In this document: one piece after another, positions 14,749-24,322 of the stretch
How the letters are laid out: each line of letters opens with the position of its first letter
Position numbering within the stretch: position 1 is the first letter of the stretch
From: Lactobacillus hominis DSM 23910 = CRBIP 24.179
Lineage (GTDB): Bacteria; Bacillota; Bacilli; Lactobacillales; Lactobacillaceae
Direction: 5' to 3'
NCBI RefSeq assembly: GCF_000296835.1
Contig: NZ_CAKE01000035.1
Coordinates: 1-64,000, forward strand
DNA: 64,000 nt
Notes under the pieces: generated by a model
Seen by the model: the letters and a program-made list of their open reading frames with translations, nothing else
Databases searched by the model: none
What the model was told of the DNA's origin: nothing
Translations under genes and position numbers: made by a program

Positions 14749-14829
14749 TTATTTTTCTTTGCCAAACGCATTCCTAAACTCATTACATTTACGGCTACCA
14801 AGTAATTTTAACCCTATATTTACACTTTC
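14749..14829 (-). pseudogene. Possible C-terminal gene remnant
   Basis: A stop-free stretch reading ESVNIGLKLLGSRKCNEFR and ending in GKEK then TAA. It has no start codon or ribosome site and an in-frame stop directly upstream. It looks like coding sequence rather than spacer, just upstream of the broken small gene and on the same strand. I cannot name the parent gene. Confidence 0.3.
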
Positions 14830-14867
14830 TTAAATTCTAAAACTAGATTTGCATCTTACATTTTTAG

Positions 14868-14873
14868 TATAAT
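14868..14873 (+). promoter_or_regulatory. -10 element for the sugar permease gene
   Basis: A perfect TATAAT 32 bases before the start codon and about 20 before the ribosome site AAAAGGAG. No convincing -35 lies at the right distance. Confidence 0.5.
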
Positions 14874-14904
14874 GAAAGCACTTTATCTAGAAAAGGAGTT
14901 AATA

Positions 14905-15747
14905 ATGAATATACTTATCGCTTTAATTCCCGCACTTGGTTGGGGAATTTTTCCTTTAATTGCAGGGAAAATAAAAAACAGTAAGCCAAGTAACGAAATA
15001 TTCGGCTTAGCCATCGGCGCTTTAATTATCGGCATAATTACTGCAATAATTAATCCTTCCTCTGTAAGTCCGAAGATCTTTCTCTTATCTCTTTTATCGG
15101 GAATGTTTTGGACAATGGGGCAAGCTGGGCAATTTATCTCAATGAGTAAAGTCGGAATCAGTAAGACCATGCCGCTTTCAACTGGCTTGCAGTTAATCGG
15201 AAATACCTTAATCGGCGTTATCATGTTCAACGAATGGTCTGGCCTTCGCCAATATGTAGTCGGAATTATCTCTTTGATCCTAATCATTATTGGTGTAAGT
15301 TTAACTGCAATTAGTCGCGGGGATGAATCTAAAATTACTGGTAAAGATTTCTTGCTCTTGCTATTTACTTCAATTGGTTACTGGATCTACTCAACTTTTC
15401 CTAAAACCATCACTGCGGATGCTCAATCTTTATTCTTCCCGCAAATGTTTGGAATTTTCATTGGAAGTATCATTTATTTATTAATTACCCGTCAAACCGT
15501 CGCTTTTAAACAAAAAGCTACTTATTTGAACATCTTTTCTGGTTTTTCATTTGGTATCGCCGCTTTAGCCTACATTTTCTCTGCTAAAATGAACGGGGTT
15601 ATCAACGCTTTTGTTTACAGCCAACTTTGTGTAATTATTTCTACCTTGGGTGGAATCTTTATTGTTGGTGAAAGAAAGCCTAAATTTGAATTTATTGCTA
15701 CTTTAATCGGATTAGTATTAATCATTATTGGGGCTGCAATTCATTAA
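14905..15747 (+). CDS. GRP-family sugar uptake permease (RbsU/GlcU-like)
   Basis: A 280-residue integral membrane protein with about ten hydrophobic segments in two similar halves, matching the glucose/ribose porter (GRP) family. Typical motifs are IPALGWGIFPL at the N terminus and TMGQAGQFISMSKVGISKTMPLSTG (cited in part: SKVGISKTMPLSTG). Such proteins import glucose or ribose by proton symport; the substrate is not decided by the sequence. I chose the ATG at 14905, with AAAAGGAG six bases upstream, over an ATG 11 codons earlier that lies on the -10 box. Confidence 0.88.
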   Translation: MNILIALIPALGWGIFPLIAGKIKNSKPSNEIFGLAIGALIIGIITAIINPSSVSPKIFLLSLLSGMFWTMGQAGQFISMSKVGISKTMPLSTGLQLIGNTLIGVIMFNEWSGLRQYVVGIISLILIIIGVSLTAISRGDESKITGKDFLLLLFTSIGYWIYSTFPKTITADAQSLFFPQMFGIFIGSIIYLLITRQTVAFKQKATYLNIFSGFSFGIAALAYIFSAKMNGVINAFVYSQLCVIISTLGGIFIVGERKPKFEFIATLIGLVLIIIGAAIH

Positions 15748-15757
15748 ATATAAAAAA

Positions 15758-15800
15758 ATCAAAAAAAGCGTCTAGGTAAAATCCTAAACGCTTTTTTTAG
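15758..15800. terminator. Bidirectional terminator between permease and MFS genes
   Basis: AAAAAAAGCGTCTAGG pairs with CCTAAACGCTTTTTTT, with A/T runs on both sides serving the two convergent genes. Confidence 0.85.
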
Positions 15801-15801
15801 C

Positions 15802-17205
15802 TTATTTATTCTTCTTTTCTTTTTCAATACTAAACAATCTGGTGTAGCTGAACAAAATCAAGCCACCTAAAACCGTTGTCACAATGAATGCTACTTGACT
15901 TCCTTGTGCGGTCAAAACTGAATATGGTGCATTATGCTTATTTTGCCAAATAGCCATAATTGCCGCTAAGATCGTCGTTCCAATTGACCCAGCTAATTGC
16001 TGAGCTGTTTGACAAACTGCCGTTGCATCGGCTCTTAAGTCGCTAGACTGCAATTTTAAAGTTTCAGCCAGGGTATTTGAAAATGCCATTCGATGTCCCA
16101 ACATCAAAATTCCATAAAATAAAACTAGTATTAAAACACTCAAATGCATCCCAAAAACTGCAAATAATAACCCACTAAGAGTTACTAAAGATCCACCTAA
16201 ATACAGCGGAAATTTTGCTCCCATACGATCATATAACCGACCAAAGTAAGGATTAAGCAATCCAGCTAAAATACTTCCAGGTAGCAAAATTAGCCCTCCT
16301 ACTAAAGATGTCTGACCATTCACAATCTGCACATAATTTGGTAAGACAAAACTTGTTCCAATATTAACAAATTGCAACAAAAAATAAGCCAAACTGCCAT
16401 AAATAAAACCTTTTTGCTCAAAAACTTTTAGATCAATAATATTGTTTTCAGTCTTTTTGGATAAATGAATAAAGATTTCAAACAGTAATATTGCAATAAC
16501 CAATAAAGTCCAAAATAGCCAATTACCTAAACCATGACTAATTTGATTAAGTCCAATTGTTAAGCTAATTAATGCTAAAGACAAAATAATAAAATTTAAC
16601 CAGAGAAATTTTTCTTTTTGGATCTCGTGATATTTTCTAATCACAATTAGTCCACATAAAAAGACAATAAAAGCAAAAACTGTAACAATAATAAAAATCC
16701 AGCGCCAATTAAAATAATAATTGATTACGCCACCAAATGCCGGACCAAGTGTAGGCGCCATGGCAACTACTAGGCCAGCAATTCCCATATAAAAGCCCCA
16801 CTTAGGACGTGGCATAATTTCTACAATTAGATTAAACATCAATGGCGTAGACAGCCCTGCTCCAAATGCCGAAATTAATCTTCCTAACAATAAGATTGTA
16901 AAACCAGGCGCAGCAGCTGAAATAAGACTCCCAATCATAAAAGCTAAACAAGCACAGGCAAATTGCTGACGAGCAGTAAAACGTTTGTTTAAATACGATG
17001 ATGCCAGCATAATAATGGCAATCATTAACAAATAACCAGTCGTGGTCCATTGAATAATATCTAAACTAACATTAAATTGCTTCATCATCGTTGGAAAAGT
17101 AACATTCAAGCTGGTTTCAGTTAAAATTCCAACAAATGACATAAAAGCTAGTGCTAAAATAGCAAAAACATTTTTCAAATTACTCTTTTTTGATCTCATG
17201 TCCAC
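15802..17205 (-). CDS. MFS transporter, DHA2 (EmrB/QacA-like) drug exporter family
   Basis: A 467-residue membrane protein with 12 to 14 predicted helices. MKQFNVSLDIIQWTTTGYLL and GRLISAFGAGLSTPLMFNL correspond to the helix 1-2 region and motif of 14-helix DHA2 exporters, and the NFKRW-like NYYFNWRWIF segment is also typical. It probably extrudes hydrophobic drugs or toxic metabolites by proton antiport. The start could be GTG at 17205 or ATG two codons later. It follows the pgi terminator on the same strand; no regulator is adjacent. Confidence 0.85.
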   Translation of the reverse strand: MDMRSKKSNLKNVFAILALAFMSFVGILTETSLNVTFPTMMKQFNVSLDIIQWTTTGYLLMIAIIMLASSYLNKRFTARQQFACACLAFMIGSLISAAAPGFTILLLGRLISAFGAGLSTPLMFNLIVEIMPRPKWGFYMGIAGLVVAMAPTLGPAFGGVINYYFNWRWIFIIVTVFAFIVFLCGLIVIRKYHEIQKEKFLWLNFIILSLALISLTIGLNQISHGLGNWLFWTLLVIAILLFEIFIHLSKKTENNIIDLKVFEQKGFIYGSLAYFLLQFVNIGTSFVLPNYVQIVNGQTSLVGGLILLPGSILAGLLNPYFGRLYDRMGAKFPLYLGGSLVTLSGLLFAVFGMHLSVLILVLFYGILMLGHRMAFSNTLAETLKLQSSDLRADATAVCQTAQQLAGSIGTTILAAIMAIWQNKHNAPYSVLTAQGSQVAFIVTTVLGGLILFSYTRLFSIEKEKKNK

Positions 17206-17222
17206 TTTTCTTCTTTTTCATT

Positions 17223-17253
17223 AAAAAAGGCAGGAGCAAAATCGCTCCTACCC
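17223..17253 (-). terminator. Terminator of pgi
   Basis: GGTAGGAGC pairs with GCTCCTGCC around GATTTT on the minus strand, followed by TTTTTT. It lies some 70 bases after the pgi stop and 18 bases before the MFS start. Confidence 0.88.
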
Positions 17254-17320
17254 TTTCTTTAGTCTTACAACTATATTCATGCGTATAGCCATAAAAACTA
17301 TACTGAGTATGCCTCAATTA

Positions 17321-18661
17321 TTAAAGACGTTTAGTTAAATCGTCGTGTAAATCTTCATATCCAGGCTTGTTCAAAAGACCAAACATATTTCTCTTGTAGC
17401 TTTCAACGCCTGGTTGGTTGAATGGGTTAATACCATTCAAGTAACCTGAAATACCAACAGCTAATTCGAACCAATAAATTAAGTAACCTAAAGTATGTGC
17501 ACTTTGATCCTTAATATCAACAGTCATAACTGGTACACCACCATCAGTATGTGCCAAAACTACACCTTCGTAAGCGCGGTCGTTTACGTAGTTCATAGTC
17601 TTGCCTGACAAGAAGTTCAATTGGTCAAGGTTTTCCTTATCTTCTGGGATAGTTACATCGTGACGAGGATTGTCAACCTTAACAACAGTTTCCATCAAAT
17701 TACGACGACCTTCTTGAATGTATTGACCAAGTGAGTGAAGGTCAGTAGTAAAGTTTGCGCTTGATGGGTAAATACCTTTTTGGTCCTTACCTTCTGATTC
17801 ACCCATTAATTGCTTCCACCATTCGCCAAACATTCTTAAAGTTGGTTCGTAGTTTTCAAGCAATTCAGTAGTGTAACCCTTGCGGTAAAGAATATTTCTC
17901 AAAGCAGCATACTTGTAAGGGTTGTCGCCAGTGTCATCTGGATCAGTGTAAGCTGCACGTGCATCAGCAGCACCCTTCATCAATTCATCAATGTCCCCAC
18001 CGGCAACAGCGATTGGAAGCAAACCAACAGCTGATAATACTGAGAAACGTCCACCAATATCATCTGGAACAACGAATTCTTCGTAACCTTCTGCATCAGC
18101 TTCAGTCTTAAGAGCACCCTTTTGACGATCAGTAGTTGCGTAAATTCTCTTAGCAGCTTCTTCTTTACCATATTTCTTAATTAATTTATCTTTCAAAATA
18201 CGGAATGCAATTGAAGGTTCAGTAGTAGTACCTGACTTAGAAATAATGTTAATAGAAAAGTCTTTATCTCCAAGCCATTCAATTAAATCGTAAAGGTATG
18301 AACCTGATAAAGAGTTACCACAAAATACTACAGTTGGGTAGTCGCTCTTTTGCTTGCCATAAAATGCACCGTTTAAGAACTCAATAGCAGCTTGAGCACC
18401 AAGATATGATCCACCAATACCAATTCCAATTAATACTTCAGAATCGCCTTGGATCTTCCTAGCAGCTTTTTTAATGCGAGCAAATTCTTCTTTATCATAA
18501 TCTACTGGCAAATCAATCCAGCCACGAAAATCACTACCAGCACCAGTGCCGTCGCGTAATTCTTTATCAGCAGCAGTCACCATTGGTTGTAATTCCTTAA
18601 GTTCATTTTCATGAACAAATGGCTTTAATTTACTTGCGTCAAGATGTACAACTTTATCCAT
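17321..18661 (-). CDS. pgi: Glucose-6-phosphate isomerase
   Basis: Interconverts glucose 6-phosphate and fructose 6-phosphate. The 446 residues match the short Firmicute form. Sugar-phosphate binding motifs [14 protein letters not shown] and [15 protein letters not shown], the family signature [16 protein letters not shown], and the late [17 protein letters not shown] are intact. The ATG is preceded by AGGAAG. A single-gene transcript ending at the hairpin near 17.24 kb. Confidence 0.98.
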   Translation of the reverse strand: MDKVVHLDASKLKPFVHENELKELQPMVTAADKELRDGTGAGSDFRGWIDLPVDYDKEEFARIKKAARKIQGDSEVLIGIGIGGSYLGAQAAIEFLNGAFYGKQKSDYPTVVFCGNSLSGSYLYDLIEWLGDKDFSINIISKSGTTTEPSIAFRILKDKLIKKYGKEEAAKRIYATTDRQKGALKTEADAEGYEEFVVPDDIGGRFSVLSAVGLLPIAVAGGDIDELMKGAADARAAYTDPDDTGDNPYKYAALRNILYRKGYTTELLENYEPTLRMFGEWWKQLMGESEGKDQKGIYPSSANFTTDLHSLGQYIQEGRRNLMETVVKVDNPRHDVTIPEDKENLDQLNFLSGKTMNYVNDRAYEGVVLAHTDGGVPVMTVDIKDQSAHTLGYLIYWFELAVGISGYLNGINPFNQPGVESYKRNMFGLLNKPGYEDLHDDLTKRL

Positions 18662-18718
18662 TTATTTTACTTCCTTTTTTTATTACATTTGATACATTTT
18701 TATTTTAACAGAAATCGC

Positions 18719-19345
18719 TTAGAAAACTAGTCCATTTACATTCTTTGTTTTTAAAATTAAAAGATAGATTCCATAGCCTGCTATTGCACCGCAGACATTG
18801 AAAAAGACATCGTCGATATCGCTAACCCCAGTTGCCAAGACAAATTGCAGGCTTTCGATAATAATTGAAAAAATTAAACTTACCAGCAGAGTAATTTTAA
18901 AGCAGCTTTTTTTCATAATTATTACCGGAAACAGCAAACCAAATGGAATAAACCACAAGATATTTCCTAATGAATTATAGAAAAAGTCCAGCAAACTTGC
19001 TCCTTGTGTTAACTTAAGCGTTTCTTTCATAAAGATCAAATTTACATCGCTGAGCGGCCTATTAAAGTTAAACGAAAGCTGCCATGGGAAATACGTATCG
19101 CGAAATGTCGTCAGCATCAAAAGCAAAATCACATAAAAGGCAAAGACCCAGACGCATACCTCAGACAAAAGATGCCGGCGGTGTCTAACAAATAAAAGCC
19201 AGCATAGGCGCAAAATGGCAAAAATTATAAAATAAAAAATGGTTTTATCTAGACTATAAAAAATCAGTTTAATCAGGGCAAAGTGATTTATTTTACCTGC
19301 AAGATTATGACTTAAAATATCATAAAACGGTTGTAAAAAAAGCAT
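18719..19345 (-). CDS. VanZ-like membrane protein
   Basis: A 208-residue protein with about five hydrophobic helices. The VanZ pattern is seen in GNILWFIPFGLLFPVI and in SLIFSIIIESLQFVLATGVSDIDDVFFNVCGAIAGYGIY (cited motifs SIIIESLQFV and DIDDVFFNVCG). VanZ domains are linked to glycopeptide tolerance in some species, but here the role is unknown. I start at ATG 19345, with an AAAGG site upstream; an earlier in-frame ATG overlaps a TATAAT box. Divergent from the LtaS-like gene. A second VanZ protein is at 38.1 kb. Confidence 0.85.
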   Translation of the reverse strand: MLFLQPFYDILSHNLAGKINHFALIKLIFYSLDKTIFYFIIFAILRLCWLLFVRHRRHLLSEVCVWVFAFYVILLLMLTTFRDTYFPWQLSFNFNRPLSDVNLIFMKETLKLTQGASLLDFFYNSLGNILWFIPFGLLFPVIIMKKSCFKITLLVSLIFSIIIESLQFVLATGVSDIDDVFFNVCGAIAGYGIYLLILKTKNVNGLVF

Positions 19346-19483
19346 GAAATCCGACCTTTTTGAGTTTAATACCATTATATATTAGTTAGCATCAAGATGC
19401 CTTTTCAAAGCAAAATATTAAAAAAATTAAAACCTTTTATACAAATTTGGCGTTTTCAAAAAATACCAGTAAAATGGACTTTA

Positions 19484-19489
19484 TATAAT
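19484..19489 (+). promoter_or_regulatory. -10-like TATAAT before the LtaS-like gene
   Basis: TATAAT lies 16 bases before the TTG start. It is close to the ribosome site, so either the leader is very short or the true promoter is further upstream. It is an observation only. Confidence 0.3.
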
Positions 19490-19504
19490 ACGAGGAGAAA
19501 AATT

Positions 19505-21682
19505 TTGAATAAAAGAAATTTTTGGCAAACAAGAATTGGATTCTTCACTCTTTTAATGCTCTGTTTTTGGGCAAAATACATGTTTGCTTCATACTTCAAC
19601 TTTAAATTAGGATTATCAGATCCTTACCAACATTTTATTATCTGGTTTACGCCACTAGGCAGCGGCATAATTTTGTTAAGTATCGGACTTTATTTCTCTA
19701 AGCCCATAATTTCTTATATTGCCATGCTGGTGCTAGATATTTTAAATACGATCTTGCTTTTTGCAAATGTCATTTATTATCGTCAGTTCAATGACTTTTT
19801 AACATTTAAGACAGTCCAAAATACTGGCAAAGTATCTCAAGGTTTAGGCAAAAGTACTGTTGCCCTGCTTCAGCCTAGCGATATTTTACTCTGGATCGAT
19901 ATCATTGTAATTATTATTTTGCTAGTCATCCATGTAATTAAAATCGATCCGCGTAAGTATGGCTTAAAGCGGCCATTTGCAGTTACTTCTTTTGGTGTTT
20001 TTATTTTAACTTTAAACATGATGTTAGCTGAAACTTCACGGCCACATTTGCTGCGTAACACTTTTGACCGTTCTTATGTAGTTAAGTATCTAGGAATTGA
20101 TACTTATTCGGTTTATGATATTGCGAAAAGCGCCCAGTCTAACCAGATTAAAAAGAATGCTAACGCTGATGATATCAATAAAATTCTCGCTTTTGTCCGA
20201 AAAAATTATACTTCCCCTAACCCGAAGTATTTTGGCAAAGCCAAGGGCAAAAATGTAATTGTAATTCACCTAGAAAGTTTCCAGCAATTCTTAATTGGCT
20301 TAAAAGTCAATGGTCAAGAAGTAACGCCGTTTCTAAATTCAATTTACCACAATAAAAATACGATTTCTTTTGACAATTTTTACCACCAAGTTGGCCTAGG
20401 TCGAACTAGTGATGCCGAAAATATGCTAGAAACGGGAACATTCGGTATTTCTGACGGCTCGTTATTTTCTTCTTTAGGATCAGAAAATACCTTCCAAGCA
20501 GCACCACAGATTCTGCGTCAAAAAGGTTATACTTCCGCTGTCTTTCATGGAAACACAGGTACTTTTTGGAATCGTAATGAAGTTTACAAAAATTTGGGCT
20601 ATAACTATTTCTTTGATTCTAATTACTTTTCTCAAAATAAAGAAGATAAAATTGGCTACGGTCTAAAAGACAAATTGCTGTTTTCTCAAAGTATTAAATA
20701 TCTTGAGCAAATGCAGCAGCCGTTTTATGTTAAATATTTAACAGTTACTAACCACATCCCATTCAATATGGATGAACAAGATAAAGACAAAAACTTTACA
20801 ACAACTGATACGCCGAATACGACAATTAACAATTATTTTGAAACTGCCCACTATCTTGATCAATCAATAAAAGAATTCTTCGATTATCTTAAAAAGAGCG
20901 GACTTGATAAAAACACTATGGTTGTCATCTATGGCGATCACTACGGCGTCGGGAGTTCTGATAGTGAAACTTCAGCCTTAGCCCCCGTTTTAGGAATTAA
21001 GAGTTCGCAATGGAATGAATACGATAATGTTCAAATTCAAAAAGTTCCATTCATGATTCATATGCCAGGACTGAAAGGAAAAATTGATTCAACTTACGGC
21101 GGTGAAATTGATGTCTTACCAACTTTATTACATTTGCTAGGTGTCAACACCAAAGACTACATCCAATTCGGTAATGACTTACTATCTGCACACAGACGAC
21201 AAGTAGTAGTCTTTAGAAACGGAACTATTGTTACGCCTGATTATGTCATTATTGGTAATAAAGGAATCAAAGGCACTATTTATGACAATCATAATGGTGA
21301 AAAAATGACCACTTTCACCGATAAACAGCGTCAGCAAATTAAAGAGTTAGCTAATTATGCTAAACAATTGCTCCATGATTCAGATTTGCTAAATAATCGT
21401 AACTTGTTACGTTTCTATACACCAAACGGCTTTATTCCGGTTGATCCAGGCCAGTTCAATTACAGTTTGAATTATCAAAAGATGCTGCAAATTAGTAAAG
21501 AACTGGGCAATAAGTCAACCTCACTATTCAGTCAGCACAAGTCATCAACGACCAATTTATATAATACTGATGCGGTTGAAAGCAACCGTGATGAAATTGA
21601 TACCGTGCCAGATAATATTTTAGAAAGCAAAGATAAAGAATCAGATAACTCTACTAAAGTTCAAAAAGAACCAGCTAATTAG
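19505..21682 (+). CDS. LtaS-family lipoteichoic acid synthase or sulfatase-like phosphotransferase
   Basis: A 725-residue membrane enzyme. About five N-terminal helices (to about residue 180) precede an extracellular sulfatase-fold domain. It has the metal-binding HLES (Glu257), the nucleophile threonine in GRTSDAE (Thr301, one off Staphylococcus LtaS Thr300), FWNR in the glycerol-phosphate site and YGDHYG near the end of the domain. The C-terminal 60 residues are polar and Ser/Asp/Lys-rich. The family transfers glycerol phosphate from phosphatidylglycerol to lipoteichoic acid. The start is TTG with GAGGAG seven bases upstream; a longer frame from 19397 lacks a ribosome site. Confidence 0.9.
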   Translation: MNKRNFWQTRIGFFTLLMLCFWAKYMFASYFNFKLGLSDPYQHFIIWFTPLGSGIILLSIGLYFSKPIISYIAMLVLDILNTILLFANVIYYRQFNDFLTFKTVQNTGKVSQGLGKSTVALLQPSDILLWIDIIVIIILLVIHVIKIDPRKYGLKRPFAVTSFGVFILTLNMMLAETSRPHLLRNTFDRSYVVKYLGIDTYSVYDIAKSAQSNQIKKNANADDINKILAFVRKNYTSPNPKYFGKAKGKNVIVIHLESFQQFLIGLKVNGQEVTPFLNSIYHNKNTISFDNFYHQVGLGRTSDAENMLETGTFGISDGSLFSSLGSENTFQAAPQILRQKGYTSAVFHGNTGTFWNRNEVYKNLGYNYFFDSNYFSQNKEDKIGYGLKDKLLFSQSIKYLEQMQQPFYVKYLTVTNHIPFNMDEQDKDKNFTTTDTPNTTINNYFETAHYLDQSIKEFFDYLKKSGLDKNTMVVIYGDHYGVGSSDSETSALAPVLGIKSSQWNEYDNVQIQKVPFMIHMPGLKGKIDSTYGGEIDVLPTLLHLLGVNTKDYIQFGNDLLSAHRRQVVVFRNGTIVTPDYVIIGNKGIKGTIYDNHNGEKMTTFTDKQRQQIKELANYAKQLLHDSDLLNNRNLLRFYTPNGFIPVDPGQFNYSLNYQKMLQISKELGNKSTSLFSQHKSSTTNLYNTDAVESNRDEIDTVPDNILESKDKESDNSTKVQKEPAN

Positions 21683-21689
21683 TCAATAA

Positions 21690-21731
21690 TAAAAAACGGG
21701 AAGGATTTAATTTTAATCCTTCCCGTTTTTA
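21690..21731. terminator. Bidirectional terminator between LtaS-like and histidine kinase genes
   Basis: AAAAAACGGGAAGGATTAA-type arm pairs with its complement ending TCCTTCCCGTTTTT, a long GC-containing stem with T runs both ways. Confidence 0.9.
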
Positions 21732-21738
21732 TAGTTAA

Positions 21739-23193
21739 TTATTTATCTTTATCAGTAAACTTTTCAAAACCTTTATCATAAATAGTAACAGTGAATGTAG
21801 AACCTATGCCTAATTCAGAATCTACTGTAATTTCACCTCCATGCTGCTTTATGAGCGACATTACGATAGCAAGACCTAACCCTGATTCTCCAGAGCCTAA
21901 TTTAGCTCTTGAAGGGTCGGCCTTATAAAAGCGATCAAAGATGAATTTTCTTTGCTTGTCATTCATACCGATTCCTGTATCGGTAACTTTAAATTGACTA
22001 GCATGCTCTAATCGCTTGCCACTAATTGTAATTGTTCCATTTTCGGTAAATTGCAATGCATTTTGAACTAGGTTTACCATAATTTGAGTAAAGCGGTCTT
22101 TATCAGCATAAGTTTCAAGCTCTTTTGGACAATCAATTTTCAAAGTATCGCCCTTATCTTTAGCCTTTTGCTTCATTTGTGTAGTCAAGTTCTCTAAAAC
22201 TTTAGCTGCGTTAAACTTAGTTTTGACTAGCATAATTTGATTGCTACGGATCTTTTCAAAGTCCAGGTTTTCATTAACCAAACGAATCAAACGTTTAGTT
22301 TCGCTTTGCATCAAAGCAATCGACTTTGGCTTAGCTTCTTCAGGAATTGCATCGTATTGTAAACCCTCCAAAATGCCATTAATTGTCGTTAGCGGTGTTC
22401 TCATTTCATGGGCTGCATCAGCCATAAACTGATCTCGTCTTTGCTCTTGAGCCTTAATTTCTTCAGATGATTTCTTTAAAGCGACAACCATTTGATTAAA
22501 ATCACGGGCTAAGTCGTCAATTTCATCGGTATCGCCGTGCGGAATCTCAACATTAAAATTGCCCGCAGCAACTTTTTTTGTAGCCTTTGATAAACGCGCA
22601 ATTCGTTTTGAAATAAAATAAGACAAAATAAAACTCAGAATAAATGCAACAATTACCGTAATTAATAAAGCATTCAGGATATTATGCTTTTCACGAACAA
22701 TAACTGATTCAACATTTTGGGCACGCGAGCCAATCCAGATAATCCCAATTAATTTTCCTGTATTGAACCAAGGCACTAAAACACTAGTATATGGTTCTTT
22801 GCTTGAAAAAGTCAACTGACTAGATTGGTGATCATTGCGAATCTGGATAGTTTCGCCTTTTTTCATCTTCTTAAAATAGCTTTCAGGCAAACTCCACTTC
22901 ATTGGTGAATGCGGATAAATCATTTGATTATCTTTAGAAAAAATACGCAAGGTAGTGTCTTCGCCTTGCATGACAACTTGTAAATTATCTAAAAATTTTG
23001 GATCTATTTTACCATCAGGATTTTTCTTTGATAAAGCAAGCTGCTCTAATGAATGGGCATAACCTTCCAAACGGCTATAGCTTTGTTCATAGGCTTGATT
23101 AGTTGCAAAATTAATTGATGCATAGCCGATAATTGCCACACTAGTAAAAATAATGAGCAAAAATCCTAACATCTGCTGATAAAAAAGTTTCAA
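21739..23193 (-). CDS. Sensor histidine kinase
   Basis: A 484-residue membrane kinase. Helix 1 is at about 8-28, an extracellular sensor follows to about 170, helix 2 is at about 173-195, then HAMP (about 195-245), HisKA with the phospho-accepting His262 in DAAHEMRTPL, and HATPase_c with the N box NLVQNALQF and G boxes DTGIGM and GLGLAI. It phosphorylates the response regulator encoded six bases upstream. The signal is not deducible. The family is EnvZ/PhoR-like. Confidence 0.95.
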   Translation of the reverse strand: MKLFYQQMLGFLLIIFTSVAIIGYASINFATNQAYEQSYSRLEGYAHSLEQLALSKKNPDGKIDPKFLDNLQVVMQGEDTTLRIFSKDNQMIYPHSPMKWSLPESYFKKMKKGETIQIRNDHQSSQLTFSSKEPYTSVLVPWFNTGKLIGIIWIGSRAQNVESVIVREKHNILNALLITVIVAFILSFILSYFISKRIARLSKATKKVAAGNFNVEIPHGDTDEIDDLARDFNQMVVALKKSSEEIKAQEQRRDQFMADAAHEMRTPLTTINGILEGLQYDAIPEEAKPKSIALMQSETKRLIRLVNENLDFEKIRSNQIMLVKTKFNAAKVLENLTTQMKQKAKDKGDTLKIDCPKELETYADKDRFTQIMVNLVQNALQFTENGTITISGKRLEHASQFKVTDTGIGMNDKQRKFIFDRFYKADPSRAKLGSGESGLGLAIVMSLIKQHGGEITVDSELGIGSTFTVTIYDKGFEKFTDKDK

Positions 23194-23199
23194 AAGCTA

Positions 23200-23904
23200 T
23201 TACACCTCAGAATCATCAAACTTATAGCCAACGCCCCAAACAGTTTGGATAACTTGAGGACCTGCTTTTTCTAACTTTTGACGTAATTTTTTAATATGGG
23301 CATCAACAGTACGCTCTTCGCCAAAATACTCATAACCCCATACTAATTCCAAAAGTTTATCTCGTGAAAAGACTTGCTTAGGATTCTTAGCCATTGTTAA
23401 AAGTAAATCAAATTCTTTTGGAGTTAAGCCCTCAACTGGATGGTCATCAAATAAAACTTCGCGACGATCTTTCGAAATCTTCAAATGGTTAGTGACAACA
23501 TCATAGTTTTTGCTCGTAGCAGCTTTAGGACTATCCAAATGGCTACGACGATATAAAGCTTTAATTCTGGCAATCAAAGCTAATGGACTAAATGGCTTAG
23601 TCACATATTCATCCGCTCCAATTCCTAAGCCTAGAATCTGGTCAGATTCTGAATCACGTGCCGTCAACATGATAATCGGAATTTGTTTAGAAATTTCTCT
23701 AATTTCTTTAGCAACTTGCATCCCGTCTTTTTTAGGCAGGTTTAAATCCAAAGTAATAATATCGTACTTTTTACTATCTTGTTTAAATTTTTCAATTGCC
23801 TGTACTCCGTCTTCAGCAATTTCAACATTCCAATCTTCTTTAGCAAAAAACATCTTCATCATTTCTGCTACAGAATTATCATCTTCAACCATTAAAATAT
23901 TCAT
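23200..23904 (-). CDS. OmpR-family response regulator
   Basis: A 234-residue transcription factor. The receiver domain has acidic residues EDD at 7-9, phospho-acceptor Asp53 (LDLNLPKKDG), and the conserved Thr and Lys in MLTARD and VTKPFSPLA. A winged-helix DNA-binding domain follows (LTPKEFDLLLTMAKNP, RTVDAHIKKLRQKLE). It precedes the kinase gene and overlaps the small membrane gene upstream by four bases (ATGA). Confidence 0.96.
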   Translation of the reverse strand: MNILMVEDDNSVAEMMKMFFAKEDWNVEIAEDGVQAIEKFKQDSKKYDIITLDLNLPKKDGMQVAKEIREISKQIPIIMLTARDSESDQILGLGIGADEYVTKPFSPLALIARIKALYRRSHLDSPKAATSKNYDVVTNHLKISKDRREVLFDDHPVEGLTPKEFDLLLTMAKNPKQVFSRDKLLELVWGYEYFGEERTVDAHIKKLRQKLEKAGPQVIQTVWGVGYKFDDSEV

Positions 23905-24296
23905 TTTTTATCTCTAAATCCCTTTACTTTTTGATGCTTAATCTTATCTGGTTCAACATAATCATGTGGCAATTCACCACGTTTTTTTAGAAAATCTTGC
24001 AGTTTTTTTTCTGTTAAAATAATTGGCGCCAATATAAACAGATAAAAAGTTAACAACCACAAAATGAAAAATTTATCCCAGTTGAGAAGATGAATAATAA
24101 TTCCCAGAATTATTTGAATAGCGCCAAACAAAATAAAGTAATTCCGGGCCCATTTCTGAGCATAAGCAAAACTATCCTTATTAACGCTGGCTAAATAGGA
24201 TAAATAGCCATACATTCTATTTGGAGTCTTAGCAGGCGAAAAAAGCCAGATGACTCCTATTGCAAGCATTATTGCACCACAAGCTAGATAAATCAT
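23901..24296 (-). CDS. SdpI-like small membrane protein
   Basis: A 131-residue protein with three or four hydrophobic helices and the SdpI/YhfL-type segment around SPAKTPNRMYGYLSYLAS followed by AQKWARNYF. SdpI of Bacillus gives immunity to the SdpC toxin, but most relatives have no known role. First gene of an operon with the two-component system (ATGA overlap with the regulator), which suggests it may act as part of or accessory to that sensor. Confidence 0.78.
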   Translation of the reverse strand: MIYLACGAIMLAIGVIWLFSPAKTPNRMYGYLSYLASVNKDSFAYAQKWARNYFILFGAIQIILGIIIHLLNWDKFFILWLLTFYLFILAPIILTEKKLQDFLKKRGELPHDYVEPDKIKHQKVKGFRDKK

Positions 24297-24322
24297 TTGG
24301 CTTCCTTTCTAATTATTCAAAT

